Assembly: GCA_031426455.1 (NCBI GenBank)
Contig: JANPLI010000111.1
Location: 13,303 to 77,302 of the forward strand
Direction of reading: 5' to 3'
Source of the DNA: JANNMJ01 sp031426455
GTDB lineage: Bacteria; Bacteroidota; Bacteroidia; Cytophagales; Hymenobacteraceae
Length of the DNA stretch: 64,000 bases
How positions within the stretch are numbered: the stretch's first letter is position 1; the number at the start of each line of letters is the position of its first letter. The translations under genes and the position numbers were made by a program. This document shows, in pieces, positions 31,121-40,649 of this stretch. The notes under the pieces are model-generated. The model had not been told where the DNA came from and ran no database searches. It saw only the letters and a program-made list of their open reading frames with translations.

Positions 31121-32113
31121 ATGGATTTACACGCCCTGCTGGTCAACCTCACGTCGCCGTCGTTGCTGTACTTCCTGCTGGGGGTGCTGGCGACGGTCGT
31201 CAAGTCCGACCTGGAGTTGCCGCCCTCCACCATCAAGTTCATCTCGCTGTACCTGCTGTTCAGCATCGGCTTCAAGGGCGGGCAGGAGTTGGCGCATTCG
31301 GGTTTCACGCCGGTGGTGCTGGCGGCGCTGGGGGCGGCGCTGGGGCTGGCGCTCACGGTGCCGGTGTACACGTACTTCCTGCTGCGGCGCGTGCTCGACG
31401 TGTACAATGCCGGCGCGCTGGCGGCGGCCTACGGCTCGGTGTCGGCCGTGACGTTCATCACCGCTTCCAGCTTTCTCGACGACCGCCGCGTGGCCTACGG
31501 CGGTCATATGGTGGCCGCCATGGCGCTGATGGAGGCGCCGGCCATCATCATCGGGCTGCTGCTGATCCGGCGGTTTGCGCCCGCCGCCGACCCCGCCGAC
31601 GCGACTACGGCCGACGCTCCGGCGCCCGGCAGCGGCCTCGGTGCCATCCTTCACGAAGCCTTCACCAACGGGTCGGTGCTGATGATCGTGGGGTCGCTGG
31701 TGATCGGGCTGCTGGCCGATTCCAAAGCCGCCGAAGGCATCAAACCCTTCACGGCCGACATCTTCAAGGGCTTCCTGGCCGTGTTTCTGCTGGAGATGGG
31801 GATGGTGGCGGCGCGGCGCTTCGGGGCGTTCCGGCGGGCCGGGTGGCCGCTGGTGGGGCTGGGACTGGTGCTGCCGCTACTGGGCGCTTCGCTGGGCATC
31901 GGCCTGAGCCACTGGCTGCACCTGCCGCCCGGCGACGGCCTGCTGCTGACGGTATTGGCGGCGTCGGCGTCGTACATCGCCGTGCCGGCGGCCCTGCGCC
32001 TGGCCGTGCCCCAGGCCGACCCCGGCATCTACCTGCCGATGGCGCTGGCCGTGACGTTCCCGTTCAATATTGCCCTCGGCATCCCGCTGTATTTTCACCT
32101 GCTGACGCGCTGA
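31121..32113 (+). CDS. sbtA: SbtA-type sodium-dependent bicarbonate transporter
   Basis: 330 residues from the ATG at 31121; an upstream in-frame ATG at 31040 would add a proline-rich tail with no similarity. About ten membrane helices in two halves, with a central hydrophilic loop (AAADPADATTADAPAPGS). The motif AAYGSVSAVTF (about 102-112) and the mirrored half ASYIAVPAALRLAVP are typical of SbtA (DUF897). It takes up HCO3- with Na+ in cyanobacteria; here it may feed carboxylases such as acetyl-CoA carboxylase. No SbtB PII-like regulator is adjacent. Confidence 0.88.
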   Translation: MDLHALLVNLTSPSLLYFLLGVLATVVKSDLELPPSTIKFISLYLLFSIGFKGGQELAHSGFTPVVLAALGAALGLALTVPVYTYFLLRRVLDVYNAGALAAAYGSVSAVTFITASSFLDDRRVAYGGHMVAAMALMEAPAIIIGLLLIRRFAPAADPADATTADAPAPGSGLGAILHEAFTNGSVLMIVGSLVIGLLADSKAAEGIKPFTADIFKGFLAVFLLEMGMVAARRFGAFRRAGWPLVGLGLVLPLLGASLGIGLSHWLHLPPGDGLLLTVLAASASYIAVPAALRLAVPQADPGIYLPMALAVTFPFNIALGIPLYFHLLTR

Positions 32114-32126
32114 CCTAAAGCGGCTA

Positions 32127-32184
32127 GTAGAGACGCCTCTTGGCGTCTCTACAATTAACGGAAGACGCCGAGAGGCGTCTCTAC
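32127..32184. repeat. Double GTAGAGACGC palindrome
   Basis: A perfect hairpin, GTAGAGACGCC-TCTT-GGCGTCTCTAC (32127-32152), is followed by a second, partly degenerate one (AGACGCC-GAGA-GGCGTCT, then CTAC, 32163-32184). A related palindrome occurs at 55208-55229. Such GAGACGC palindromes look like REP-type dispersed repeats; here they could also terminate the sbtA transcript. Confidence 0.75.
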
Positions 32185-32394
32185 ACCTTACAGGGCGCAA
32201 AAGGCGTCAGATTACCCGGAGCGGCCGGACGAAACGCGGATTAAGGTCCGCGCCCGTTTCTTCATCATTGCTTCACGCAAAGGCGCGGTGCTTTGCCCCC
32301 GCAATCCGGGGAGCCGCGTGGCCTGACCGCCCCTCCCCTGTTTCCCGGCTTGCCGCTGCCGCCGTCCGACGGCAGTCCTCAACCCCGGGTATTA

Positions 32395-33483
32395 ATGAAA
32401 ATCACGTCCTCCCTCCTGCTGCTGCTGGCCGTCGCCGTGGGCAGCCTGGCGGGCTGCTCGCAGCCGCCAGCCGAGAAAGAAGAACAGATCAAGCTACTGG
32501 CTACCAGTCCGCTGGTGAAGGACACCACCCTGACCAAGGTGTACGTCGCGCAGATTCACTCGATTCAGCACATCGAGATGCGGGCCCTGGAGAAGGGGTA
32601 CCTCCAGAAGATCTTCGTCGATGAAGGCCAGCTCGTCCACGAAGGCCAGCCGATGTTTCAGATTATGCCGATGATTTATGAGGCCGAGCTGAAGATGGCG
32701 AAGGCCGAGGCCAACTACGTCAACATCGAGTACCAGAACACCAAGAAACTGGCCGACAAGAACGTCGTCTCAGTCAACGAGTTGGCGCTGGCGCAGGCTA
32801 AGCTCGACAAGGCCCGCGCCGAAGTGTCGCTGGCCGAAACGCACCTCCGGTTTACGTCCATCAACGCGCCCTTCACGGGCATTATGGACCACTTCTCGGC
32901 CCGGCTCGGCTCGCTGCTCGATGAAGGCGACCTGCTGACATCGCTTTCGGACAACAGCAAGATGTGGGTCTATTTCAACGTGCCCGAAGCCGAGTACTTG
33001 ACCTATAAGCAGCACACCCACTCCGACAGCGCCGCGAAGGTCGGCCTGCTGATGGCCAACAACGAAATGTTCGCCTACCCCGGCCGGGTGCAGACCATCG
33101 AGGCCGACTTCAACAACGAAACCGGCAACATCGCCTTCCGGGCCACCTTCCCCAACCCGCAGCGCCTGCTGCGCAACGGCGAGACGGGCAATATCCTGCT
33201 GCCGGTGCCGCTGCCGCACGCGCTGATCATCCCGCAGAAGGCCACATTCGAGGTGCTGGAGAAAAAGTACGTTTTCGTGGTCGATCAGCAGAACGTCGTC
33301 CACCAGCGCGAAATCGGCATCATCGCCGAAATGCCCAACCTCTACGCCATCAACAAGGGCCTGAAAGCCGACGATAAGATCCTGCTCGAAGGCATCCGGA
33401 AGGTGAAGGATGGCGACAAGATCCGCTACACGTTCGAGGATATGAAGTCCGTGATGCCCAAACTGGACGTGTACGCCGAGTAA
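32395..33483 (+). CDS. RND efflux periplasmic adaptor (membrane fusion protein)
   Basis: 362 residues from the ATG at 32395, giving a lipoprotein signal LAVAVGSLAGC with lipidated Cys21; longer upstream starts add low-complexity sequence. Then a barrel-sandwich region (VDEGQLVHEGQPMFQI), a helical hairpin (YVNIEYQNTKKLADKNVVSV), the returning lipoyl half (FTSINAPFTGIMDHF) and beta-barrel plus membrane-proximal domains. It bridges the inner membrane pump and the outer membrane channel encoded next. First gene of a three-gene efflux operon. Confidence 0.93.
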   Translation: MKITSSLLLLLAVAVGSLAGCSQPPAEKEEQIKLLATSPLVKDTTLTKVYVAQIHSIQHIEMRALEKGYLQKIFVDEGQLVHEGQPMFQIMPMIYEAELKMAKAEANYVNIEYQNTKKLADKNVVSVNELALAQAKLDKARAEVSLAETHLRFTSINAPFTGIMDHFSARLGSLLDEGDLLTSLSDNSKMWVYFNVPEAEYLTYKQHTHSDSAAKVGLLMANNEMFAYPGRVQTIEADFNNETGNIAFRATFPNPQRLLRNGETGNILLPVPLPHALIIPQKATFEVLEKKYVFVVDQQNVVHQREIGIIAEMPNLYAINKGLKADDKILLEGIRKVKDGDKIRYTFEDMKSVMPKLDVYAE

Positions 33484-33602
33484 TTGTTGGTTGCTCGTTT
33501 TTGGTTGCTCGTTGCTGGCTCATCCCTAACGAAAACCCTCACACGCCCTCCCAAAACTGCTACCTGAAAACTAACAACGATCAACCAACAACGATCAACT
33601 AG
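33484..33602. repeat. GGTTGCT/CGTTTTT heptamer spacer with inverted copy
   Basis: The left arm starts right after the TAA of the adaptor gene (TTGTTGGTTGCTCGTT..., 7-bp period). A 60-base spacer follows, then inverted units AACAACG-ATCAACC-AACAACG-ATCAACT up to 33602. The element fills nearly all of the adaptor-pump gap in the efflux operon. Confidence 0.8.
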
Positions 33603-33610
33603 CCTTCGCT

Positions 33611-36600
33611 ATGTTCAATAAATTTCTGCGCCGGCCGGTCTTTGCCATCGTCATTTCGGTGGTGATCCTCTTTCTGGGGGCGCTGGCCATTTACACGCTG
33701 CCGATCTCGCAGTTTCCCGAGATTTCACCGCCAATGGTGATCGTGCGGGCGTCGTACCCCGGCGCCAGCGCCAAGGTGCTGACCGAATCGGTGCTGATTC
33801 CGCTCGAACAGGCCGTCAACGGCGTGCCGGGGATGAAGTATATGACCTCTGACGCCACCAGCGCCGGCGAGTGCAATATCCAGATCGTGTTCAACCTCGG
33901 CACCAGCCCCGACCAGGCCGTGGTGAACATCAACACCCGCATTGCGCAGGTGCTAAACCGCTTGCCCCTGCTGGTGCAGCGCGAAGGCGTGATCGTGAAC
34001 CGGATCGTGCCGAGTATGCTGATGTACGTGAACCTGTACAGCAAGGACAAGAACACGGACCAGAAATTCCTCTTCAACTTCGCGGGGGTCAATATGATAC
34101 CCGAGTTGCAGCGCATCACGGGCATCGGGCAGGCCAGCATCCTGGGGTCGCGGCAGTACGCGATGCGCATCTGGCTCAAGCCCGACCGGATGCGGGCCTA
34201 CGATATCTCGGCCGACGAGGTGATGGAAGCCCTCGGCTCGCAGTCGGTCATCGGTTCGCCGGGCCGCATCGGGCGCGCCGACGGTAAAAAAGCCGCTTCC
34301 CTGGAGTACGTCCTCGCCTACAAGGGCCGCTTCAACGAAGTGGACGAGTACAAGAACGTGATTCTGCGCGCCAACGCCAACGGCGAACTGCTGCGCCTGC
34401 GCGACGTGGCCGACGTGGAGTTGGGCTCGGAATACTACGACCTTTACTCGAACCTCGACGACCTGCCATCGGCGGCCATCGTGCTGAAACAGTCTTACGG
34501 CTCCAATGCCAAGGACGTGATCGCCAGCGTGAAGGCCAAGTTGGATGAGCTGAAGAAGTCGTCGTTCCCGCCGGGGATGGACTATAAGATCAGCTACGAC
34601 GTGTCGAACTTCCTCGACGCCTCCACTGAGAGCGTGATTCATACCCTGCGCGACGCCTTCCTGCTGGTGGCGCTGGTGGTGTTCATCTTCCTCGGCGACT
34701 GGCGCTCGACGCTGATCCCGATTCTGGCCGTGCCCGTCTCGCTGGTGGGCGCTTTCGCCGCGATGCAGGCCTTTGGGCTGACGATCAATATGATCACGCT
34801 CTTCGCGCTGGTGCTCTCGATTGGGATTGTGGTCGATAACGCCATCGTGGTAGTGGAGGCCGTTCACGCCAAGATGCACGACGAACACCTCTCGCCCTTC
34901 GCCGCAACGTGGCAGGTGGTGGGCGAAATCAGCGGCGCCATCATCGCCATCACGCTGATGATGACGGCCGTCTTCGTGCCCGTCGCCTTTATGAGCGGGC
35001 CGGTGGGCATTTTCTACCGCCAGTTTTCCATCACGATGGCCACGGCCATCGTCATTTCGGGCCTCGTGGCCCTCACCCTCACGCCGGTGCTGTGCGCGAT
35101 GATTCTGAAGCCCCCGCACGCGGCGGGCGCCAAGCGCAACTGGCTCGACCAGGGCCTCGACGCCTTCAACCGCTGGTTCGAACGCCTGACCGGGCGCTAC
35201 ACCGTGCTGCTGACGAAGATTGCCGCGCGCCGGCTGGTGACGTTCGGGATGCTGGCCATTTTCGCGGTGGGCACGGTATGGGTGGCGGCGGATTTGCCGT
35301 CGGGTTTCATCCCCAGCGAAGACCAGGGGATGATTTACGCCATCGTGCAGACGCCCCCCGGCTCGACCCTCGAACGCACCAACGACATCACCAAGCAGCT
35401 TCAGCAGAAGGCGAAGACGGTACCCGGCATCGCCAGTATTTCGTCATTGGCCGGTTACGAGGTGCTGACCGAAGGGCGCGGCTCCAACGCGGGTACCTGC
35501 ATCATCAACCTCAAGCCCTGGGACGAGCGCCCCAGCGAATCGGTGGGCCATATCATCGAAGAGCTGGAGAAGAAAGCCCGCGAGATTCCGGGCGCCACCA
35601 TCGAGTTCTTCGAGCCCCCCGCCGTGCCGGGCTACGGCGCGGCCGGCGGCTTCCAGCTTCAGCTACTCGACAAAACCAACACCGGCGACTACAAGGCCCT
35701 CGAAAAGGTGAACGACGCCTTTATGACAGAGCTGAAAAAGCGCCCGGAAATGACCGGCCTCTTCACGTTCTTTTCGGCTAAATACCCGCAGTACGAGCTG
35801 GAAATCGATAACCAGCGCGCGATGCAGAAGGGCGTGAGCATCGGCAACGCGATGAATACCCTTTCGACGCTCATCGGCAGCACTTACGAGCTGGGCTTCA
35901 TCAAATACCAGCGGTTTTTCAAGGTCTTCGTGCAGTCGGCGCCGGAGTACCGGCGCCTGCCCGAGGACGTGCTGAACCTCTGGGTGAAGAACGACAAGGA
36001 CGAGGTGGTGCCGTTCTCGGCCTTTATGTCGCTCCGCAAGACGCAGGGCGCCAACGAGATCAACCGCTACAACATGTACACCACGGCGGGCATCCGGGGC
36101 GGCCCGGCGGCGGGCTATTCCTCCGGCGAGGCCATCAAGGCCGTGCAGGAAGTGGCGGCCAAGACCCTGCCGCGCGGCTACGACATCGACTGGGGCGGCC
36201 TCTCGAAGGACGAAACCTCGCGAGGCAACGAGGCGCTCTACATCTTCATCATTGTCCTGATTTTCGTGTACCTGGTGCTCGCCGCGCAGTACGAAAGCTT
36301 CCTGCTGCCGCTGGCCGTCATCTTCTCGCTGATTCCCGGCGTGTTCGGCGCCTTCCTGCTCATCAAGATGATGGGCCTCGCCAACGACATCTACGCCCAG
36401 GTCGGCCTGGTGATGCTGGTGGGCCTGCTGGGTAAGAACGCGGTGCTGATCGTGGAATTCGCCGCGCAGCAGCACGCCAACGGAATGACCATTCTGGAAG
36501 CGGCCATCGAAGGCGCCAAAACCCGGTTTCGGCCCATCCTGATGACCTCGTTCGCCTTCATCGCCGGGCTGGTACCGCTGGTGCTGGCTACCGGCGCCGG

Positions 36601-36817
36601 CGCCATCGGCAACCGCACCATCGGCACCTCGTCGTTGGGCGGAATGCTGTTCGGCACCGTGTTCGGGGTGCTGGTGGTGCCGGGCCTCTACTACATTTTC
36701 GCCAAGCTGGGCGAAGGCCGCGACCTGGTGCGCGGCGAAGAGTCGCACCCGGTATCGGAGCGCGTCGAGCCGCGCCTCACCGTTGAACAACAAGCTGAAA
36801 TCAATGCGCTTACTTAA
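33611..36817 (+). CDS. RND-family multidrug efflux pump, AcrB/HAE1 type
   Basis: 1068 residues, normal for the family. N-terminal helix LRRPVFAIVISVVILFLGAL; two large periplasmic loops; 12 membrane helices. TM4 has the proton-relay aspartate in SIGIVVDNAIVVVE (about residue 409) and TM10 the lysine in VGLLGKNAVLIVEF (about 941). It exports hydrophobic drugs or detergents by proton antiport with the adaptor and TolC-like channel. Its 3' end overlaps the channel gene by 14 bases, indicating translational coupling. Confidence 0.96.
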   Translation: MFNKFLRRPVFAIVISVVILFLGALAIYTLPISQFPEISPPMVIVRASYPGASAKVLTESVLIPLEQAVNGVPGMKYMTSDATSAGECNIQIVFNLGTSPDQAVVNINTRIAQVLNRLPLLVQREGVIVNRIVPSMLMYVNLYSKDKNTDQKFLFNFAGVNMIPELQRITGIGQASILGSRQYAMRIWLKPDRMRAYDISADEVMEALGSQSVIGSPGRIGRADGKKAASLEYVLAYKGRFNEVDEYKNVILRANANGELLRLRDVADVELGSEYYDLYSNLDDLPSAAIVLKQSYGSNAKDVIASVKAKLDELKKSSFPPGMDYKISYDVSNFLDASTESVIHTLRDAFLLVALVVFIFLGDWRSTLIPILAVPVSLVGAFAAMQAFGLTINMITLFALVLSIGIVVDNAIVVVEAVHAKMHDEHLSPFAATWQVVGEISGAIIAITLMMTAVFVPVAFMSGPVGIFYRQFSITMATAIVISGLVALTLTPVLCAMILKPPHAAGAKRNWLDQGLDAFNRWFERLTGRYTVLLTKIAARRLVTFGMLAIFAVGTVWVAADLPSGFIPSEDQGMIYAIVQTPPGSTLERTNDITKQLQQKAKTVPGIASISSLAGYEVLTEGRGSNAGTCIINLKPWDERPSESVGHIIEELEKKAREIPGATIEFFEPPAVPGYGAAGGFQLQLLDKTNTGDYKALEKVNDAFMTELKKRPEMTGLFTFFSAKYPQYELEIDNQRAMQKGVSIGNAMNTLSTLIGSTYELGFIKYQRFFKVFVQSAPEYRRLPEDVLNLWVKNDKDEVVPFSAFMSLRKTQGANEINRYNMYTTAGIRGGPAAGYSSGEAIKAVQEVAAKTLPRGYDIDWGGLSKDETSRGNEALYIFIIVLIFVYLVLAAQYESFLLPLAVIFSLIPGVFGAFLLIKMMGLANDIYAQVGLVMLVGLLGKNAVLIVEFAAQQHANGMTILEAAIEGAKTRFRPILMTSFAFIAGLVPLVLATGAGAIGNRTIGTSSLGGMLFGTVFGVLVVPGLYYIFAKLGEGRDLVRGEESHPVSERVEPRLTVEQQAEINALT

Positions 36818-38255
36818 CCTGCGCCCCGCGCTGGCGGCCGCCGTGCTGACATTCGTCGTCGGCGCCTGCGCGCCGGCGCTCATCGAGCAGTCGGCCAATC
36901 GTACTGTGCCGGGCGCCTACACGCCTGCGTCGGCCACCACCACTGCCGCCGCCGACACGGCCACGACCGCCCGCATCCGCTGGGCGGCGTTCTTCGCCGA
37001 CCCCTACCTGCGCGCCCTTATCGACACGGCCCTGACCCGCAACCAGGAGATGACCATCGCACGGCAGGAAATCGAAATCACCCGCGCCGAAGTGCGCGCC
37101 CGCAAGGGGGAGTACCTGCCGTTCGTGGGCCTGGGCGGCCGGGCGGCCCTGGACCGCATGAGCCGGACGACCATCCAGGGGGCCACGGAAGACAACATCA
37201 ATATCCGCGAAGGCCAGCGCACCCCCGACCCCCTCGGCAACCTGCAAGTCGCGGCCGTAGCCAGTTGGGAACTGGACGTCTGGCGTCGCCTCCGCAACGC
37301 CCGGCAGGCCGCCACCAACCGCTACCTGGCCTCGGTGGAGGGCCGAAACTTCACCGTCACCAACCTAGTGGCCGATTTGGCCAACACGTACTACGAGCTG
37401 CTGGCCCTCGACGCCCAGCTTGCGCTGGTGCAGCAAAACATCGGCATCCAGACCAACGCCCTGCAACTGGTGCGGCTCCAGAAGGAGTCGGCCCGCGTCA
37501 CGGAGCTGGCCGTGCGCCGTTTCGAGGCGCAGGTGCAGCATACCACCGCCCTGCAATACGGCATTCAGCAGCGCATCGTGGAAGTCGAAAACCGCGTCAA
37601 CTTCCTCTGTGGACGGTTTTCGCAGCCCGTAGCCCGCGCCCCTAACGCCTTCGCCACCACCGTGCCCAACGTCGTGGCGGCCGGTGCCCCCGCCCAGCTT
37701 CTCCAGAACCGCCCCGACATTCGCCAGGCCGAGCAAAACCTGACGGCCGCCAAGCTGGACGTGCGCGTGGCGCGCGCCGCCTTCTACCCCGCCTTCCGCC
37801 TCGACGGCACCGTCGGCCTGGGGGCCTTTCGCCCCGGCCTGCTGCTCACCACCCCCGAATCGCTCCTTTTCGGCCTCGGCGCCGACGTGCTGGCGCCCCT
37901 CGTGAATCGCAACGGCCTCAAAGCCAACTACGCCGCTTCCACCGCCCGCCAGACCCAGGCCGTGCTGCAGTACCAGCGCGCGGTCCTCAATGGGTATCTC
38001 GAAGTAACCAACCAGCTCGCCAACGTCGCCAACCTGGCCGGCGCCTTTGAGGCTAAGACCAAAGAGGTCAACGCCCTTACCACCTCCGTCGAGATTGCCG
38101 GCAACCTCTTCCAGTCGGCCCGCGCCGACTATACCGAAGTCCTCATCACCCAGCGCGACGCCCTCGAAGCCCGCTTCGACCTCATCGACACCCGCCTCCA
38201 GCAGCTCACCGCCGCCGTAAACGTGTACCGCGCCCTGGGCGGGGGTTGGCAGTAA
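36804..38255 (+). CDS. TolC/NodT-family outer membrane efflux lipoprotein
   Basis: 483 residues from the ATG at 36804, which gives a lipobox VVGAC (Cys about 22); a TTG at 36783 is also open. Two OEP repeats are visible (RALIDTALTRNQEMTIARQE, LLQNRPDIRQAEQNLTAAKL), with NRPDIRQAE as the family hallmark. It forms the trimeric exit duct for the RND pump. Last gene of the operon, followed by a strong terminator. Confidence 0.93.
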   Translation: MRLLNLRPALAAAVLTFVVGACAPALIEQSANRTVPGAYTPASATTTAAADTATTARIRWAAFFADPYLRALIDTALTRNQEMTIARQEIEITRAEVRARKGEYLPFVGLGGRAALDRMSRTTIQGATEDNINIREGQRTPDPLGNLQVAAVASWELDVWRRLRNARQAATNRYLASVEGRNFTVTNLVADLANTYYELLALDAQLALVQQNIGIQTNALQLVRLQKESARVTELAVRRFEAQVQHTTALQYGIQQRIVEVENRVNFLCGRFSQPVARAPNAFATTVPNVVAAGAPAQLLQNRPDIRQAEQNLTAAKLDVRVARAAFYPAFRLDGTVGLGAFRPGLLLTTPESLLFGLGADVLAPLVNRNGLKANYAASTARQTQAVLQYQRAVLNGYLEVTNQLANVANLAGAFEAKTKEVNALTTSVEIAGNLFQSARADYTEVLITQRDALEARFDLIDTRLQQLTAAVNVYRALGGGWQ

Positions 38256-38300
38256 GGGGCACTCGGAGCCCGGCTCTACGCGCCACGTCAGGAACCGAGG

Positions 38301-38336
38301 TTGGGAAAAAGCGGGACGCCTCCGGCTTTTTCCCAA
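38301..38336 (+). terminator. Terminator after the efflux operon
   Basis: TTGGGAAAAAGC (38301-38312) pairs perfectly with GCTTTTTCCCAA (38325-38336) around a 12-base loop; flanking AACCGAGG/CCCCGGTT extends the stem imperfectly. It lies 46 bases past the TolC-type stop. Confidence 0.75.
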
Positions 38337-38716
38337 CCCCGGTTTCTCTTTTTCCGACCTCGGCCGGCCGGACCCACCTCACGCAAGCGGATGCCGCTAT
38401 ACTGACTGCTGGTCAAGCAGTAAAGCCGCCCAAGTGGCGGGCCGCGCCTGGGCGCTTGCCCAATAAGCTGCTGATCAACAGTTGCCCGATACAGCAGCCA
38501 ACGCATCTGGGTCAAGGGTACCGACCGCCGCCCCCAACCCGCGCGCGCCCCGCCCGTTGAAGGCCGCAGTCCCGACGGCACTCCTCGTCGGGCTACCCTC
38601 CTTGTCAATGCCCCGCCCCGCAACATCGGCCCCTGCCCGCACCAAAAAGCCAGAAGCCGCCAACGATCAACCACCCGTCGTTAGCCGGAAAACACGAACG
38701 GTAAGCCCGCCGCCCG

Positions 38717-38744
38717 CAACCCGCAACCAGCAACCAGCAACCAG
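38717..38744. repeat. CAACCAG heptamer array
   Basis: CAACCCG followed by three CAACCAG units. It lies just before the likely GH13 start, with no clear inverted partner, though AACGATCAACC at 38663 resembles the right arm of the 33.5-kb element. Confidence 0.7.
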
Positions 38745-38760
38745 CCCGCCCCAGCCCGGA

Positions 38761-40542
38761 ATGGGCGCCATTCCGCACGAAACCGGCACCACGTTCCGGG
38801 TCTGGGCGCCTAATGCGGAGGCCGTGGCCGTAATGACCAGCGCCGACGGCTGGCAGGGCCACCACCCACTCAGCGGCGAGGGCAATGGCTACTGGGCGCT
38901 GGATGTAACCGGCATCGGCCCCGGTACCGAATACAAGTTTGTGCTACAAACCGGCTACGGGGAGCTGATCCGCAACGACCCTTACGCCAAGCAGGTCACG
39001 GCATCGGATGGCAATTCGGTAGTGCCCGACCCTCACTTCGACTGGGAAGACGATGCCTTCCAGATGCCCGCCTGGAACGAACTGGTGATCTACGAGATGC
39101 ACGTAGGCACCTTTCACGCCCCGCACGAAGGCCAGGTGGGCACGTTTTACACGGCCATCGAAAAGCTCGATTACCTGCGCGACCTCGGCATCAACGCCGT
39201 AGAGGTGATGCCGCCTTCGGAATTTCCCGGCGACCGCTCCTGGGGCTACAACCCGGCGCACCCGTTCACGGTGGAAACCGCCTACGGCGGGCCGGTGGCG
39301 TTCAAGGAGTTCGTGAAACAGGCGCACCGGCGCGGCATCGCCGTGATTCTGGATGTAGTTTACAATCACTTCGGCCCCGATCACCTGCCCCACTGGCGTT
39401 TTGACGGCTGGTATGAAAACGAAGGCGGCGGCATCTATTTCTACAACGACTGGCGCGCCCAAACGCCCTGGGGCCACACCCGGCCCGACTATGGCCGGCC
39501 CGAAGTGCGCCAGTACATCCGCGACAACGCGCTGTACTGGCTCCACGACTTCCGCGTCGATGGCCTGCGGACGGACGCGCTGGCCTTCGTCCGCAACGTA
39601 ATGGGCGAAAACGACCCCGCCTTCGACCTGCCCGAAGGCTGGACTCTAGTGCAATGGCTCCACGAGGAGATCCGGGAAGCGATGCCCTGGAAAATCACCA
39701 TCGCCGAAGATCTGGCCGGTACGGATGCCATTACCCGGCCTGTAGCCGACGGCGGCGAAGGCTTCGCCGCCCAATGGCACGTAGGTTTCGCCCACGCCCT
39801 ACGCCGCGCCGTGACGGCAATGAACGATGAGGAACGCGACCTGGCCACCATGGTTCGCGAGCTGACCTTCCGCTTCAATGGCGACGCTTTCCAGCGGGTC
39901 ATCTACTCCGAGTCGCACGACGAGGTAGCCAACGGCGCGGCGCGCATTCCGGAGCAGATTATGCCCGGCGCCGCCGACCACTGGTACCCCAAGAAACGCG
40001 CAACCCTCGCCGCAGCCCTGGTCCTGACAGCCCCCGGCATCCCAATGCTTTTCCAGGGCCAGGAACTGCTCGAAGACGGCGAGTTCGTGGATACCCGCCC
40101 GCTGAACTGGGGCCGGCTCGAACATTTCCACGGTCTGGCCAACCTTTACGCCGACCTCATCCGGCTGCGGCGCAACTTCTCCGGCGTCACGCGCGGGCTG
40201 AAGGGGCAAAACTGCCAGGTCATTCACCAAAACGAAGAAGCCAAAGTACTGGCCTTCCTGCGCTGGGCGGATGGCGACGCGCCCGTCGGTCCCGCCGACG
40301 CGACGCTGGTGATTGCCAACTTCTCGGAGAAAACCTTCGACCACTACACCATCGGGCTGCCCACGCCTGGCACCTGGCACGTGCGTTTCAACGCCGACTG
40401 GCAAGGCTATGATGCCTACTTCGGCGACTTTGAAAGCCACGCCATCGAGGCTACCGAGGGCGAAACCAACGGGCTGCCCTTCACGGGAACTATCGGCATC
40501 GGGGCTTACGCAGTGCTGATCCTGTCACAAAATTCGGCCTAG
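38761..40542 (+). CDS. GH13 alpha-glucan branching-type enzyme
   Basis: 593 residues from the ATG at 38761 (MGAIPHETGTTFRVWAPNAE); an ATG at 38482 would add 93 low-complexity residues. N-terminal CBM48-like domain (1-95), GH13 catalytic barrel with DVVYNH (about 198-203), nucleophile in GLRTDAL (about D271), acid E in TIAEDL (about E316) and SHDEV (about 385-389), then a beta-sandwich tail. Closest in look to 1,4-alpha-glucan branching enzymes and maltooligosyltrehalose hydrolases; the SHDEV motif favours branching. It may act with the glycogen synthase at 53303. Confidence 0.85.
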   Translation: MGAIPHETGTTFRVWAPNAEAVAVMTSADGWQGHHPLSGEGNGYWALDVTGIGPGTEYKFVLQTGYGELIRNDPYAKQVTASDGNSVVPDPHFDWEDDAFQMPAWNELVIYEMHVGTFHAPHEGQVGTFYTAIEKLDYLRDLGINAVEVMPPSEFPGDRSWGYNPAHPFTVETAYGGPVAFKEFVKQAHRRGIAVILDVVYNHFGPDHLPHWRFDGWYENEGGGIYFYNDWRAQTPWGHTRPDYGRPEVRQYIRDNALYWLHDFRVDGLRTDALAFVRNVMGENDPAFDLPEGWTLVQWLHEEIREAMPWKITIAEDLAGTDAITRPVADGGEGFAAQWHVGFAHALRRAVTAMNDEERDLATMVRELTFRFNGDAFQRVIYSESHDEVANGAARIPEQIMPGAADHWYPKKRATLAAALVLTAPGIPMLFQGQELLEDGEFVDTRPLNWGRLEHFHGLANLYADLIRLRRNFSGVTRGLKGQNCQVIHQNEEAKVLAFLRWADGDAPVGPADATLVIANFSEKTFDHYTIGLPTPGTWHVRFNADWQGYDAYFGDFESHAIEATEGETNGLPFTGTIGIGAYAVLILSQNSA

Positions 40543-40578
40543 GGCTCGGCGGCTACCCGCCCCCTTACTCCACTAAAG

Positions 40579-40624
40579 CGAAACCCGCCCCGCCGTGCCA
40601 GCAGGCACAACGGGGCGGGTTTCG
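40579..40624. terminator. Bidirectional terminator
   Basis: CGAAACCCGCCCCG (40579-40592) and CGGGGCGGGTTTCG (40611-40624) form a 14-bp perfect stem, extended by GTGCC/GGCAC inside. It lies between the ends of the convergent GH13 and giant genes. Confidence 0.85.
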
Positions 40625-40649
40625 TATGGAACAACTGACCGGAAACCGG

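Larger units (their letters stand above)
38256..38760. other. 505-bp spacer with terminator and repeats
   Basis: It holds the terminator at 38301-38336, a GC-rich stretch with no supported gene, and a CAACCAG array at 38717-38744. A continuous frame runs from 38482 into the GH13 gene, but its first 93 codons are low-complexity Ala/Pro/Thr and partly repeat-encoded. Confidence 0.6.

Noticed and set aside
38482..38760. N-terminal extension of the GH13 enzyme
   Set aside because: Low-complexity Ala/Pro/Thr sequence partly encoded by a CAACCAG array; the family starts near MGAIPHETG.
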